A DNA stretch of 64,000 nucleotides, taken from assembly GCA_030762175.1 (NCBI GenBank), contig CM060846.1, positions 311,718,012 to 311,782,011 on the forward strand, read 5' to 3'. Both the position numbers and the translations under genes were made by a program. Below, in pieces: positions 1-12,600 of the stretch. Source of the stretch: Metallyticus violacea. Its lineage: Eukaryota; Arthropoda; Insecta; Mantodea; Metallyticidae. The notes beneath the pieces were generated by a model, which saw only the letters and a program-made list of their open reading frames with translations, was not told the DNA's origin and searched no databases. Positions within the stretch are counted from its first letter, which is position 1; each line of letters begins with the position of its first letter.

Positions 1-974
1 GTCTTGAGAATGACAGTAAAATTTCATTTATTTATACAAATATTATTAGGCAATGCAAACTAAATAAAACCACCCGAGTGAGAAAAGGATTCTATTGACA
101 CTATTTCAACTAAAAATGTTTGAAACATATTTGTTAGATTAATTTTTAGAAACTCTAAGTACATTAATTTCTTATTTCTCCACCATGAACAAATAAAATG
201 CTACACATTACAAACATATATGTACAACTAAGTATATGAAACATGTCAAATTTTATTCTTAAATATACTATGCAGTTTATTAAAACTACGGCTATGTAAT
301 TTGTCCCTTTTTATTCTTAAATCTAATAATTAAGTTCCATATATTTAATTCTGGATTCCTGGTTATAGACCTAGGTCCTGAGCTTCGGTCATGTTTTAGT
401 CCAGCGGTTGTAACACACCTGGGTTCATTTAACAAATGACACTCATTACGTCTGAAGTCATGTTCATGGGGATTGGTTTTTAAAGTGGTCGTGATTCTTG
501 TGGGGAAAAAATCAGCAGTTTCTGCTTGAAAACTTTTTTCAATTTTTGCTGGGAAGTCCAAAGATGTGTGGAAACAAATGTTTAATATATGCTTTTGTAA
601 AAGGAATAGTGGATTAAAATTAGCCTTTGTAATGCCACTCAATGCATTAATTCCACGTTGAATAAATAATTGAACTAGAGCTAAATAAATTAAGTGTATA
701 ATATGAGCAGGCAGAGGGTTGCGAATTTATATGTCTTTCGCAATCTGTTACATATAGAGCAAAAGCGTTTATCCTATTTTAGGTGATGGTTCATAATGAT
801 CCCTGAATATTTAACAGATGTGCATAAATTTACAGCGGGGCAAGTACATTCATGAAGAATGATGTGCCATTTATGACGTGAGTGTCCGGGAAAACCTAAT
901 CCGTACTTTACTAAATGCAATTATCTTATTAATGATGTAATATTATTTAACTCTGAAAATTTTGTTTTCGAACA

Positions 975-975
<1 letters not shown>
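1..975. other. Unassigned AT-rich DNA
   Basis: No gene or repeat family was recognised. A 116-codon open frame lies on the minus strand (292-642), but its composition is unremarkable and it matches no family I know. I treat it as chance. Confidence 0.5.

Positions 976-1018
<43 letters not shown>
976..1018. repeat. (ATT)n microsatellite
   Basis: About 43 bp of uninterrupted ATT units. Two similar tracts lie at 44755 and 61384. Confidence 0.95.
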
Positions 1019-1019
<1 letters not shown>

Positions 1020-3180
1020 ATATTCAGATACCAACAGGACGCCATATTCAGTATAAGGTAATTATCTTCAGTAATTTTACGTACGAAGTAATATAAATCC
1101 AGCCTATTAATGATAAGAAAAGTTTAAATTTTCTGTTTATATTCATAAGATTTAAACGTTTGCGTACAGATATGTGTGCAAAATGGAAATACTCTTTAAA
1201 GTTAAGAGTAATTTACATTGCATTGTTGAATGTATTAAAATATGTGTGTATGTCTCAGCTGAAAAGTATATGAGATCATTTCCTATTTATATTTTCATTA
1301 ACTTCTCGGCAATTTCGTACTATCGGCCACATGCCCTTTGAAGGCGAGTTCACACTTCACTCCGAGAAATGCCGAAGGCACGTTTTTGCGGTGGATCCAG
1401 CCGTGTTGTTTGTGGTCACATACCCTGTGGTCTGCGGGGCGAGAAACGTACGTAATTTTTGGGACTTGCATCACAGTACCTATATTACAAGCTAATTAGT
1501 ACAGCTTTATCATCTTAAATTGAACAATTCACAAAATCTCCGGAGGGTTACAGAAAGAAACACTTTAGCTAATCATGGAATGATCGGTTCTGTTCATTCT
1601 CCATTTATTCCTCTTTCTTTATTTTCCTTCATATAACATCCTCTCTTGCCACCCATTTCTGCACGGTAGCTGCCCGCAACTATCATTGAAAATCCAGAAT
1701 AAGTCCACATATACCTTATAGTGGTCATAATTACCAAATTTATTTTTAAGCATGTTTTGTTATTTTAAATGTTTCCTTCTGCAACTTTCGTTTTGGTATC
1801 GATAACAGAAACATTTTATAAAATGAAATATTATTCATATATGTTTATCATTTTGTATTTATTTCCGTTAATATTGGACTATTCATTTCTAAAGTTTGTA
1901 ACATTTGCAATATGCTACTATACTACAATATGAAGTTTTTCATTACATAATTGATCATGGTAGATTTTATGACATGCATCATGTATTTTCCATTTGTGTA
2001 AGATATATGAACGAAATTTCGCTCAAATACAACTAAATAAACATAAACGTAAAAAATCAATGCAGCCAAATTGGAATAGAGTAAGATTTACGATCTTAAA
2101 ACAGTTTTTCTATTGTTAATAAATCCCTTTCTGATGCTAAAAAGAAGAGAAATTGACATTGATAGCCTACAAAATATTTTAATAAAGATCAAATATCATA
2201 ACAGTGACTAGGGAATTAGTTACAGAAACATACCTATGGAAAAATAAAGACGAGTTTGATTGGGTAGAGCTTACACGTATGAAATTTCCCTGAGGTTTCT
2301 GATGTTGAGGATTCAGGAAGTGAACTGTGGGACTTCGAATAGGCGAAGGAAAGTTATGTGCAATGTATTTTTCATATCTTGTATATTATAATGAAAATAA
2401 AGACAAAATGAATGGAAAAATAACTCGTCTTTTATTTATTTTCAAACGGTATTGCACTCAAAATGAGCATATTTATCTTCTAAATTAACATTTTAGCATT
2501 CGAAGACAACTTTACTAACTGATCAATTCCATAACAACACAAATTCAGTATTTTCATGAATTTTTTGCAAGCAAAATACTTGTGGTAATCGTTAATTTAA
2601 TATTTGGGGACATTTACGATTAAGCAAAGTTTTATTAGAAAAAGAATGCTGTTTCCAAATTGCCATTTTCCAGATGTATTTTATTGGTTTTCTGAAAATG
2701 TATTCAACTGCATTTTGTATGATTATGCAACTGATGACTTCAATTGTATTTTCATAATGCTCTGCAATTTAGTACAATAAGCTAAATTTGGAAATCAACT
2801 TCACCACATGGACAGATCTGAAGTAACTGAATTTAAATATAATATTATAATTTATTTTTGTTCTATTCCTTTTATCGAGGTTCTGTGTAAAAACATTTAA
2901 GGATTTCAAAAGCAGACTTTCGAAAATAGCATTTATTAAATGTTATAGTAAACAGCGGGTCTGGCTAGCGAACTACTTCGATATTTTGACTGAAGAATTC
3001 TATAAAATTCGCTGACTTGCGTCACATCTATAATCGTCAAGTTCATACAATATACTTCGAAATATTTTTAAAGTGTGATATTGCCACAAAAGTTTAAGGC
3101 AATACAACATGCTGTTAATTGTTTGTTTTAAAATGTTAATGTTATGTGAACCTCCTAGTCGGGTAGACAGAAACTTATGT
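1019..3180. other. Unassigned AT-rich DNA with a GC-richer patch
   Basis: No coding sequence is visible. A GC-richer patch at about 1325-1455 (GAGTTCACAC, GGTGGATCCAGCCG, GGTCACATACCC) looks unlike its surroundings and may be a remnant of a non-autonomous DNA transposon. I cannot name it. Confidence 0.4.
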
Positions 3181-3210
3181 TTTCTTTCCCTTTCTTTTCC
3201 AGGTGAGTAT
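3181..3210 (+). promoter_or_regulatory. Candidate recursive (ratchet) splice site
   Basis: A 20-nt uninterrupted pyrimidine tract (3181-3200) is followed directly by AG (3201-3202) and a near-perfect 5' splice site, GTGAGT (3203-3208). A 3' splice site fused to a 5' splice site with no exon between them is the signature of recursive splicing ratchet points in long insect and vertebrate introns. A further donor, AAG|GTAAGC, lies at 3335 and would define a 132-nt RS-exon (3203-3334) that contains stop codons. The match is seen directly; use in vivo is inferred. The host gene would be on the + strand. Confidence 0.5.
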
Positions 3211-3480
3211 TATTTGAAATGAAGAAATGCATTTACTTTCTGTTCCACTTGAATGATGCTGAAGATGAGACTGTTACTTCTTTCTGAAAATGTGTAAGCC
3301 CACTGTACTTAAAATGCTGAATGTTAATAACAAGGTAAGCATTGGAAATAATTATATACAATCTCTCTCTTCTCCTGTAGATCTCACTCAATGTTACTGC
3401 TATGATCGTGTGCACTTGTAGGCTTTGTTTAGCTCTTTCATACGGAAATAGGGACTATGCCATTAACCCCTAGAATAACT

Positions 3481-3481
<1 letters not shown>

Positions 3482-3514
<33 letters not shown>

Positions 3515-3580
3515 GACACTGCGGTGTACTATTGGCTGGTGGACATCAAGGGTCTGGCCACCTTCAGTGGTGCTTATTAA
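3482..3580 (-). repeat. Poly(A)-tailed retrosequence fragment
   Basis: A run of 32 T (3482-3513) adjoins about 65 bp of GC-richer sequence (GGACACTGCGG... to ...CAGTGGTGCTTA). This is what the 3' end of a short retrotransposed sequence on the minus strand looks like. It does not match SINE families A to D, and I found no target duplication. Confidence 0.4.
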
Positions 3581-4419
3581 GTTCACATTATTATTCAATG
3601 CAATTGGAACTCAAGATATTGTTATAAAATGTCAGATAATGGCAGTTGAGGAAAAGGTAGATAATTTGAACAGAAGCCAGTGGTATTTTCAAATCCTTGA
3701 GCCCATTAAAGGCTTTGCTTTTTCGTACTGAAGTAATAACATTTCCTAATTTAATTTACATTAGTATAACACAAATATGAAATATATCCATTAGTTTGTT
3801 AGATAAACGGAGATGAAGAAGCAAATGGAATAGTGTAATTCATCAATACAAAGAAGTATAATTTAAAAGAGCACTTTTTTCTCTTCAAAAAGAAGCAATA
3901 ATGGTAATTGTATATCTAACACTATTACCACTAGCTTGTCATTAACACTGTCTTCAAGACGATGCGCCTCTGTGAGGTACGGGACTAGAAAAGTTTTCAC
4001 CTACCCTATGCTCATCTTGCACTTTATAGGTAACATGAGCTGCGCGCGTTCATAGTCAGATAACACCAACGTGAACGCAGATATCGCGGAGGTTGTTCCA
4101 GGATCTTCAACATGTCATGGGGAGAAAACCTGCACATCGTTATCAAAGAATCTGCCTCTCCGAGGAATCGATTCCACGTTAATTGACTGCAACGCGCAGG
4201 GATAACTGCACATTTGAAGTATCATGGTCTATATCATCAGTAGTGAACAGGGAAGAATAAATAATAACATAACCATTATTATGCACCACGCTGTTTTCTG
4301 CATGTTGTCTTTCAGACTTCTACCTAGCATTGTATCCATTTGTAATACTAGATAAGTTTAAGAGTAATACTACTAAACAAATATTGACTTTACTATCTTC
4401 TGTTTCACTAATGTTAATC
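3581..4419. other. Unassigned DNA
   Basis: No gene is recognised. The part at about 3960-4210 is richer in CpG (GCTGCGCGCG, ATCGCGGAGG) but has no long frame. Confidence 0.4.
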
Positions 4420-4431
4420 GTCACTTAATGA

Positions 4432-4523
4432 TTTTTTTTTATTATTGATTTCTTTATGGACGCTTTTTACGCCCGGAAAAATCCATTGGTCCTGGCCGAG
4501 TTCGAACCCGCGATCTTGGGTTT
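4432..4523 (-). mobile_element. 92-bp mini-SINE, family A, with 12-bp TSD
   Basis: On the minus strand the sequence runs from the middle of the tRNA-like head (CCCAAGAT, B box GGTTCGAA, GGCCAGGACC) through GGGCGTAAAA and then straight to the 3' end (AGCGTCCATAAA) and an A-rich tail. About 165 bp of the family A body is missing. The insert is flanked by an exact 12-bp duplication GTCACTTAATGA (4420-4431 and 4524-4535). It therefore entered as one short retrotransposed unit with 5' truncation. The internal junction sits on TAAAAA, present on both sides in the full-length copy at 6256. Confidence 0.85.
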
Positions 4524-4535
4524 GTCACTTAATGA

Positions 4536-5743
4536 GCCTGACTGCTATACTCGGTATTGTATACAAAACCAACAGGTACAATTAAAATTGTGCCAATTCT
4601 AACTGCAAAGTATATTATTGCATTTTGATCCCTTGTTTGTACACGTTGAGCATTAAATCTCTTGATTTTTAAGTTTCTAGCGAATCAGAAACTTTCAAAA
4701 TAACACAGCAATTCGACTTTATACCTGGAATGTATGCCTTGTAAAGGAGCGATTGGCAGTAGTGAATGTTTTGTATAGAGCAGAGTAAATCTGCATAGCT
4801 GCTGTTGTTGTCCTCTCTCGACTTTTCCTATAGATGTGAAATTCTTCAATTGGACGATGCAGCGGAAAAATCAGCCATATCTCATGCCTATGCAGAAAAT
4901 CTTTCAAACATTTTGCTTTGCTGTCCAAGAAGAAGTTTTCGTATGAAAGAGAATTTGAATTTTCACGCAATCATTATTAGCATAACAAATTTCAAAGATA
5001 TTTCTAAATAAGTATCGATAATCCATAAACACAGTTCTAACCGCAAAAACAAAGTTCCATCTGTTGAAAATTTAATTACAGGTAAGGGAGAAATATGTAT
5101 AAACATTACAAGCTCATAAAATTCCAGAACGATATGAATTCCAGATTTGATTCTGTAAACTTTTAGTTTGTATCGTGGAAAGTTAAATAATTTTTGAAAT
5201 TGCGTGACGGTTAAATTTATATGAACATTTAAAACTATGAAGTTAATTGTAAAATATTTGAGATAAAACTGAACGAAACTTTAATTTTGTTATTATGAAA
5301 TTTAGAACTTATATTAACAGGCAATATTAGAACATCGGTTGATTGTGACTTCCGTAGACCTTACCTTAACCTTACGATCACAGGTACTAAGACTAAGCTA
5401 CATAACAAAATAAATCAGTTAACCATTGTTTACTGCCTGCAGTTACATGAACAGTCCGGGAGTTTAGAAATTTTATAGTGTTAAATATGGAAAAAGCGGA
5501 TGATAAACTATTAAAAACGTGTTTTCCTCGCTTGCGAAGCAGGTTTGAAGACATTGTTAGGCCAAATGTTAACATTTCACTTTAATACTGACTTACCAGC
5601 ATCTACGAGGCATGATCCAATGAATCCTGTCCGTGCCCAGTACGAAGACTTACAAAGTGAACACAACAGAAACGGCAACTTTTAAGGAATAAAAAGTGTA
5701 TACTATTATAGGAGAAGCTACTCTAGGCATTTAGACGCGCATC
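4536..5743. other. Unassigned DNA
   Basis: Nothing recognisable. Short overlapping open frames at 4719-5011 and 5393-5575 have no family resemblance and are probably chance. Confidence 0.4.
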
Positions 5744-6160
5744 TCACTGCTTTACCAGCGTAGGATACCGTTCGCAAAATGGAACGTGTTGGAGCATGGA
5801 CAAGTTCCTTGCCGCAGCCTTGACTTTATCATACTTGTGAAAGCATTTACCTGGGGCGATTGATGAGAGGTCCAAATAAATTAAAGTTGCAAGGTGATCC
5901 TCACGTAAAACATTGTGTATTATGACCATTATATCATCAGTTGCGACAACACGCGCCTGTCCAGATCGTGGAAGGTCGACCGGTTGCTGACATCCTGTCC
6001 TAAATATTCATGCACAATTCTTCAATGTTGTCTTCGATGCACATTTCATAGCATACGCATCATTCAGGCCACAATTAATTTCATTCAACTGACAGATCTC
6101 CGCTGTATATTTAATCACAACACGTGTATCCGCTTTTGACGTTTTCGGAATCGTCGCCAT
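5744..6160 (-). pseudogene. Mariner-like transposase, N-terminal relic
   Basis: On the minus strand a single frame runs from ATG (6158-6160) for about 139 codons to a stop near 5744, with only one internal stop about 50 codons in. Residue patterns resemble the N-terminal helix-turn-helix half of mariner transposases: a VIKY...EI start, then DAYAMKCASKTT (compare the AYGxxxLS-T segment), IFRTG, DLPRSG (the -D-PRSGRP linker) and a following LREDHLATLIYL helix. The catalytic DDD half is absent, so the copy is truncated and cannot be active. A SINE lies about 84 bp upstream of the ATG. The assignment is from remembered family patterns; it could be another Tc1/mariner branch. Confidence 0.55.
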
Positions 6161-6255
6161 ATTTACTCAGCGCTCAAACAGTCAAACGACGGACGTAAGG
6201 CAATTGCTCCTCTCACCGTAGTATGATGATCTATATAGTTGCCTCTTTCCCCAGT

Positions 6256-6549
6256 GTCGGTCCTGGTGGTGTAATGGTTACTATACTTGCCTCCTACACC
6301 CAAGATTGCGGGTTCGAACCCGGCCAGGACCGATGGGTTTTTTCGGGCGTAAAAATCGTAAGTATGGCTTCCTTCGGAAGGGAAGTAAAGCCGTGGGTCC
6401 CGTACATTTACGACACGAAAAAGAACCTCAAGCCTGAAAGAGAGGCCTCTGAGCAAAATTTGTCGGCCGTTTCACGCCCTGAATTGAATGGGACGCTAAT
6501 GGCTGAGATGTTAAAAAGCGTCCGTAAATACATAAATAAAAAAAAATCA
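6256..6549 (+). mobile_element. Full-length tRNA-derived SINE, family A
   Basis: The head (6259-6331) is tRNA-like, with an 8-bp perfectly paired acceptor stem (GGTCCTGG with CCAGGACC), an A-box-like GGTGTAATGGTTA and a canonical B box GGGTTCGAACC. It resembles tRNA-Gly most, but the anticodon arm is degenerate. The body carries TTCGGAAGGGAAGTAAAGCC and ends in AGCGTCCGTAAATAC plus an A-rich tail. An exact 12-bp target duplication TCTTTCCCCAGT flanks it (6244-6255 and 6550-6561). The intact promoter boxes and duplication suggest a fairly recent insertion. Open frames across it on either strand are spurious. Confidence 0.9.
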
Positions 6550-6561
6550 TCTTTCCCCAGT

Positions 6562-8640
6562 CATTACCACCGCTGGTTGGAACACGCAACTGAGAGGGCA
6601 ATGGATCCCGGGAGGGTTTAAATTGATCACGTCTCGTAATTTTAATATATTTACCATATAACTCCATTACTTCTCTTTGTGGATTACAGATTTCTATCTC
6701 AAATTGCTTGTCTAAGACACCTCTACAGTCTCTGCTATAAGAAGTCTACGAATTGCCAACTTTGGACTAAAGCCTTCAAGGCTTCCTAAGATCGTTTTAA
6801 ATTTGTCTTATTTTGAAATTGTTTTTTATTGTATTAGCGTTGTCGCCTACTTAAAAATGAAGAAAATATTTCTTTAAAATTATGGACTATTTGTAATATT
6901 TCAGTATCACCTTTACCATATCCTTGTTTTTATGAGCTCTTAAACCAATTCGCATCGTACGATATCTGCATTTGTATATTCTGTATGACTAGCAAATTGT
7001 TCTATTTCATTTTCTTTATTTCCTTCAAGGGGAGCTCTTGCTCCGTTTTACTAATTATATCTGTGTAGTTTTAACATTTAAAAGCTTTTATTTCTTATCT
7101 TACTAGCTCCAGTACAATCCTCGTTGCTCTTAATTATTATCAATGATTATTTCGAACGTCTAAATTGAAGTAGTCAAACGGTTGAATAGAAACAAAATCC
7201 TGATTACAAGCTATTTATTGCCTTGAGCAACAGAATGATTTCAATAGGCGGAACTTAGAGGTCATATTTTAAACCAGAATATAGTTTACAACTTTGCATC
7301 TTCAAAATAAGGAGATCAGCAGCCCTTGGGCTTTCCATTGTATCTCCAGTTCAAGCCTTGAGTTTAAAAGAAGAGCTGGTGTTGGTATTTTTATTATCTA
7401 AACTGTGACAATGTTCCATTGCAGCATCTCATTTTATGATCTAATAAAACGAATGCACCTTTCCGTACGCACAATAAATCAGAAGGCACTTTCAAGGAAA
7501 TGTATGGCACTGTCGGCCCCTCAGGATAAACAAAGTAAACTTAGCACAAGTGATATAAGTGCATTTGTGTAAATGCTTGCGGATTTGTGAATAACATTTG
7601 CACACCAAACTACATATTTAAGTTTTTATGAAAATTTTCAATGTACAAATATTACCTCTCTGTTGTAATTGAAGCAAAACAAAGATAAAAGAACTTCTTT
7701 TTCATCAGACACATCCGGTTTTTTCGAAATGGATAATCACTGGATAAGAACCTGACCCGGTAACTGAAAAAAACATTGTCAGATTTAGAACGTCTGTTGT
7801 CTTCATGCTTACTTAGAATTCAGAATAAGAGAGGCAATTTAGTAACCGTTCTTTCAATCAAGAACAAATACTTTTATGATGAAATTAATAAATATCTAAA
7901 GATCTTTCATTAACACTTTTAGAAGTAATTGTTGGTGATGACCTTTCGTGGTGATATCACGTGCTCTTACTCCAAAATTTATGTTCATTACATTAGTGAG
8001 ATTATATTGTGCATATAGTTATTTAACTTATTTCACTCTCTTCTGGAATATGAGAACATAATTTGGGGCTCCCTAACAAATTCATATTTTACTCAAATAT
8101 TTATTTTTGCATAAAGGCGGTAAACATTTACACATGTACACATTTTTAAAAACTTAAAACAATGTAATTGTTCTGTGTATATTTAAAGTTTGTTATTTTA
8201 TACTCCCAAAAATTATTTAGATAGTCCACACTTGATGTAAAATGCACTTATTCATTATACAAGAAAACAAACCAATTTCTTCCTTAATTCTTATAAAGGC
8301 AAATTTGTCAGAAAATATTATTAATACTATAATTAAATATCATAATTTACTACCACAATAATTAATAATATTGCAGCTATAAGTCAATTTATACGAAGAT
8401 TAAAAGTATTTTAGTAACAAATTATTTTTATTATTTATAGTTTAGTCTTGATATCTAACTATATTTGTAACACTATAAAATTAACTGTATATTACAAATT
8501 ATGTATTAATGTACTAAACATTGTATTAAAATGTAAATATTTTATTAGTAGTTTAATTTTAAACTCTGTTACATGAAAGATTTGAATGGAGATCTAGAGG
8601 ATATTTTAAACTTAGCATGTTGTAAAATATTCAGCAATAC
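6562..8640. other. Unassigned AT-rich DNA
   Basis: About 2 kb without an open frame worth reporting or a recognised repeat. It is strongly AT-rich towards 8100-8560. Confidence 0.5.
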
Positions 8641-8662
8641 TTTTTTTTTTTTTTTTTTTTTT
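8641..8662. repeat. Poly(T) tract, 22 nt
   Basis: Homopolymer run. It could be a decayed retroposon tail on the minus strand, but the adjoining sequence is not recognised. Confidence 0.8.
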
Positions 8663-9195
8663 ATACGATAGGCAGTAAATCATTGTTTTTCTAGATCGAT
8701 ATATTTCCAGATGTAAAGAGCTTGAAGTAGCATTTGTTCACCATTAAGCTTTTGTTTTCAGGGGTTAAATAGTGATGATTATGAAGGAGTGAATGTTAAA
8801 CTAAAAATCTTTGTTACAAATGGTGTGCAGAAATAACTGGGACCACTTAGGATGCAAACTCGAGACGAAGATGGTTAATATGGATGTTGACTGTTCTTAG
8901 CAACTTGCACTAACCACCTTATAGTAGAAACAGCATTACTTAAGATTGTCATTCATTTTGGGCACTATGTATTTGATATGTTATTAGAACGCACTCCTAC
9001 TGTGCTTTTGTATTTCTGAGAACTAATGATATGAGCTTAGGGTAGGCAACTGACCCAAAAATGTTTAATCAAATCTAATTATAGGAAACTGCTATTTGTT
9101 GGTATTTTCTATTCAAACACAGGAATATATGACAGAATGGCACTCGTCTGCAACCTCATTAACTACACTTTTTCTCTCTCTGTTGCAAATTGAAT

Positions 9196-9606
9196 TCTCT
9201 AGACCGAGCGGGTTAGGTCAGGCCTTAACGCCATGATCTCGTGTGCTCGGTAGTCCTGCGTTTAATTTCTGCAGCCAACTAACCTGACTGAGCTTCCCAT
9301 GGTTCCTCTCAGGCTATTTGAAGAAAGAATGAATATCGGTTTCTGCCATGGGTTTACCTCCAGTTCATTATTCATCTTTATTACTCCTTATATGTATGTA
9401 TGTATGTATGTATATGTGTGTGTGTTTGTCTGCCTACGTCATCTGTGTTTGTGATATCATCAAAGCTGCCCTGACATATTATTGACCAGATAGCTCCTCA
9501 TTCTGCATCTGTACGCAATGGGCATCCCACAGGCAAATGACCTAGGCATTAATGCATGGTCCCAGGGTGTAAGTCCTACAAAAGGAGGACAGTAAACACA
9601 GAGAAA
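9196..9606 (+). mobile_element. Diverged tRNA-derived SINE, family D
   Basis: It begins with a tRNA-like stretch (GACCGAGCGGGTTAGGTCAG, A-box-like; then GTCCTGCGTTTAATTTCTGC as a worn B box). It continues past TTCCCATGGTTCCTCTCAGG to an internal TATG/TG microsatellite (9391-9425) and a tail around CCCAGGGTGTAAGTCCTAC and AAAGGAGGACAG, ending A-rich. No target duplication was seen. This is the only copy of this type in the window, so the family call rests on the head layout alone. Confidence 0.45.
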
Positions 9607-12600
9607 AATGAGTAAGAAGATATTTGTTGAAAATCAGTTATGTTTCTATTCGCTGGATGTCTACCGGATAGCTTTCAGGTTAGTTTAGCTTATTAGCCAT
9701 ATGCATATTTTGAAAGTAATACCAAAAGTACACAGAATAGGAGAAAGACACATGCACTTTTTAAAGTTTTATTTAAGTTTTTATTGGATATATAGGGTTT
9801 TTCACATAAGTAAGTTTTTTTACTTTGCTTAAAGTTACGATAATTGAGAATTTGTTTTGTATAATCCATTAACTTACAGTCTCTATCAAAGATAAACGCT
9901 TTCTTTGTGTATCGGTCATTTCATTGCTTCCATAGATTGGCGTAGGCAGTTATTGAATTGTACGAATTTACATTTAAAATGGAAGGGAACTAAAATTGCT
10001 CAAACAAATGTTAAGCGTTCGTTTAGATTCCGTTGTATCCAGAAGTGCTGTGAGTCATCAGTCTGCATAATTGTAAACTCACTTTTGCTTTTTGGTCATA
10101 AAGAACGGACGGGTAAGGAAATGATATAAATAAAAGCATTTTTCCTTTCAAAATGTGAAATAGTTTAACACGACAAGCACGTCGCAATTTGTGTTCCATG
10201 TAAGTGGTCATAAAAGGGCATAAGTGGCCGATGAAACTGCAATTCTCACTGTCCTTGATTACTGATTTAAGTACTGTGCCCTATTCTACAAAAGTATGGG
10301 TAATATCGTACAAGTATAGAGGTGTAAATTTTTGTTCCCCCTATAGTAATATGTTACAAGTGACGTCATATAAGAGTAAGATGGAGGAACAGCTGTTTAC
10401 TACCTTGGATTAGGCGTTTTCACACCTTAGTAATAAATTCCTCTTTTTTAATGTACAGAACGGACTATTATCATTCCTGCTGTATTGCTCTGATATTTTT
10501 CTCAGAAATTACGACAATTCAAACATTTAATTTAAATATTTGTTATAAATATTTGTTAGTATTCCACCTTGAGACGGTTGGCTACTTCGTAGCATCAATT
10601 CCAGCCGAGAGTTAGGTACAAGAATCGAGCTTACCTATCATTTATGTTAGCAATCAGTTTGATATTTATATTGTCAAACACATTCGCATTACAAGAAAAA
10701 AAATGTGAAAATGGTACCAGAAGAGAATAAATAGTTTATTTTAATGGGAGTTGGAAGGGGAAAATCAGAATTTTTAACAATTTTTTAAAAAAATAATTAC
10801 ATCATATTTCCGATTTTTGTGAATTTATGTGCCATGATTTTTATTGCGATATGTATTGTAGAAGTAGAATTTTCAATATATGAAAATAGATCTGCATAAA
10901 AAACATGATTTGGATATCATTAATTTCAAATGCGTATAGATTTTCTACCAATTGAACTAGAATATTTTGGTTTTTATGGTAGAAGAAATTCTTCTTTTGC
11001 TGTTGGCTCTTCTGACCATGGCGCAGGTATGCATTAGGGTCCGAGTTAGAGCTATGAGTGAGTTTTTAACAGTTTTAATCTTTGATCGCAATTTTCTCAA
11101 AACTACACTTTCTTATATGCTTGTACCCCTAGAGAAAAAATGCTGCATCAATTGCCTTGAGAAATTTTTCGTGGTATATTTAGACAAAGTATTAAAGCTA
11201 ATGAAGCAGAATTGTTAAGCTTAAGAATTATGGAAGTTTTTGTAAAAAAACTGACTAAAAATAAGCCTCAAAATATTTTCTATTTCATTGCTTAAATACT
11301 ATTAATTCTGCTTCAGCAAACAGATAAAATACGTCAACGCAATCTAAAGGTTTCGCTACAGTATGAACGTAAACCTAGCTGATTTAACATTGGTAAGATA
11401 GGACCTTCATATTTTAAAAAAGAATGGGAAAAGAAATAATTTTCATGTCATTTTGCGAAAAACATAAGTTGCCGAACTGAAATATGCATTTGAAACAGGA
11501 AAAATCAACGTCAATCATAAGTAGTACTTTAATTGCAGTCAACCTAAAAGGTTCATTAAACTCAAATACTGAATTGTGGTTTCTTTATGCACATGCACGC
11601 TCTCATTATTTGTATACTTTCGCTATTACTGGGGCACATATTTAGGTCAGCTGATTCCCTAAATTATTAAAACGGTACTAAAACTGCAATAGTATTTGAC
11701 GTTACCGATACTCCTACACTTGTAGAGAATTCCATAAAAGATACTAATAGTAATACTAATACTTCTGAAAACGAAACCATTTGTACACTACTAAGTACGG
11801 CGTTACAATACAAATGTAGAAGAAATCTTTGTGGAACACAGCTCTTCTAGTGACAAGTTACTAGTCCATACACTTGTAATCTATAATAGGTAGACCATAC
11901 GTTTGTCAAACTCGGCCCTGAATATTGTCACTCAGTTCCAGACGTTATCTCATCTTGAGCTTTAGGCAGTACTCCAGTTCAAGGATATCTATACTATTAG
12001 GTTCAGTGACTGAGTGCAGAGAGCGTTTCGCTTTCTAATAAATATGAGAAGAAGGAATTTTGCAATTAGAGGTAAGAACTACTATTAAAATATGTAACGC
12101 AATTTAAGCAATGATGAAATCTAGTAAACAGCTCACGCGCTTCCCCTAGTGGATTAAAAGATAACTGAATGTGGATATAGTTTTAAAAAACAATACATGC
12201 AGGCACAAATGTAGAGTTTATTTAATACCTGACATATTTCTCCAGCAGAAAGAACATTTACCTGTCTCTGGAGGTAATTGGACCAAAGGGAGACACAAAA
12301 AATGGAGTGTTCTGAGAGATGAAAGTGAATAAAGGAGGTAGTACTTGGTCTGTGCGAGTGTATGGTGTTAGAAATCATTACCAGGATGCTGATTGTTTGA
12401 AACCCTGTTTTAGACCAAATCTTCATAGGATCTTACACTTAACAACAAGCAAAGTGTACAAAAAAGAAAACAAGAACGCTCCGACAAAAAAGAAATCTAG
12501 TTGAGAGGGAGCGCTATCAAGCAGGGGGAGGAAAAGTGTGAGGACCGCAGGTTTGTTCCCAAAGAGATTGTGGACCGGTTTCTTGTAAGCCGAGCCGGTG

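Noticed and set aside
292..642. 116-codon minus strand open frame
   Set aside because: A frame of this length is expected by chance in 64 kb; no recognisable motif.
6259..6331. Stand-alone tRNA gene
   Set aside because: The tRNA-like part is followed by a SINE body, A tail and target duplication, and the anticodon arm is degenerate.
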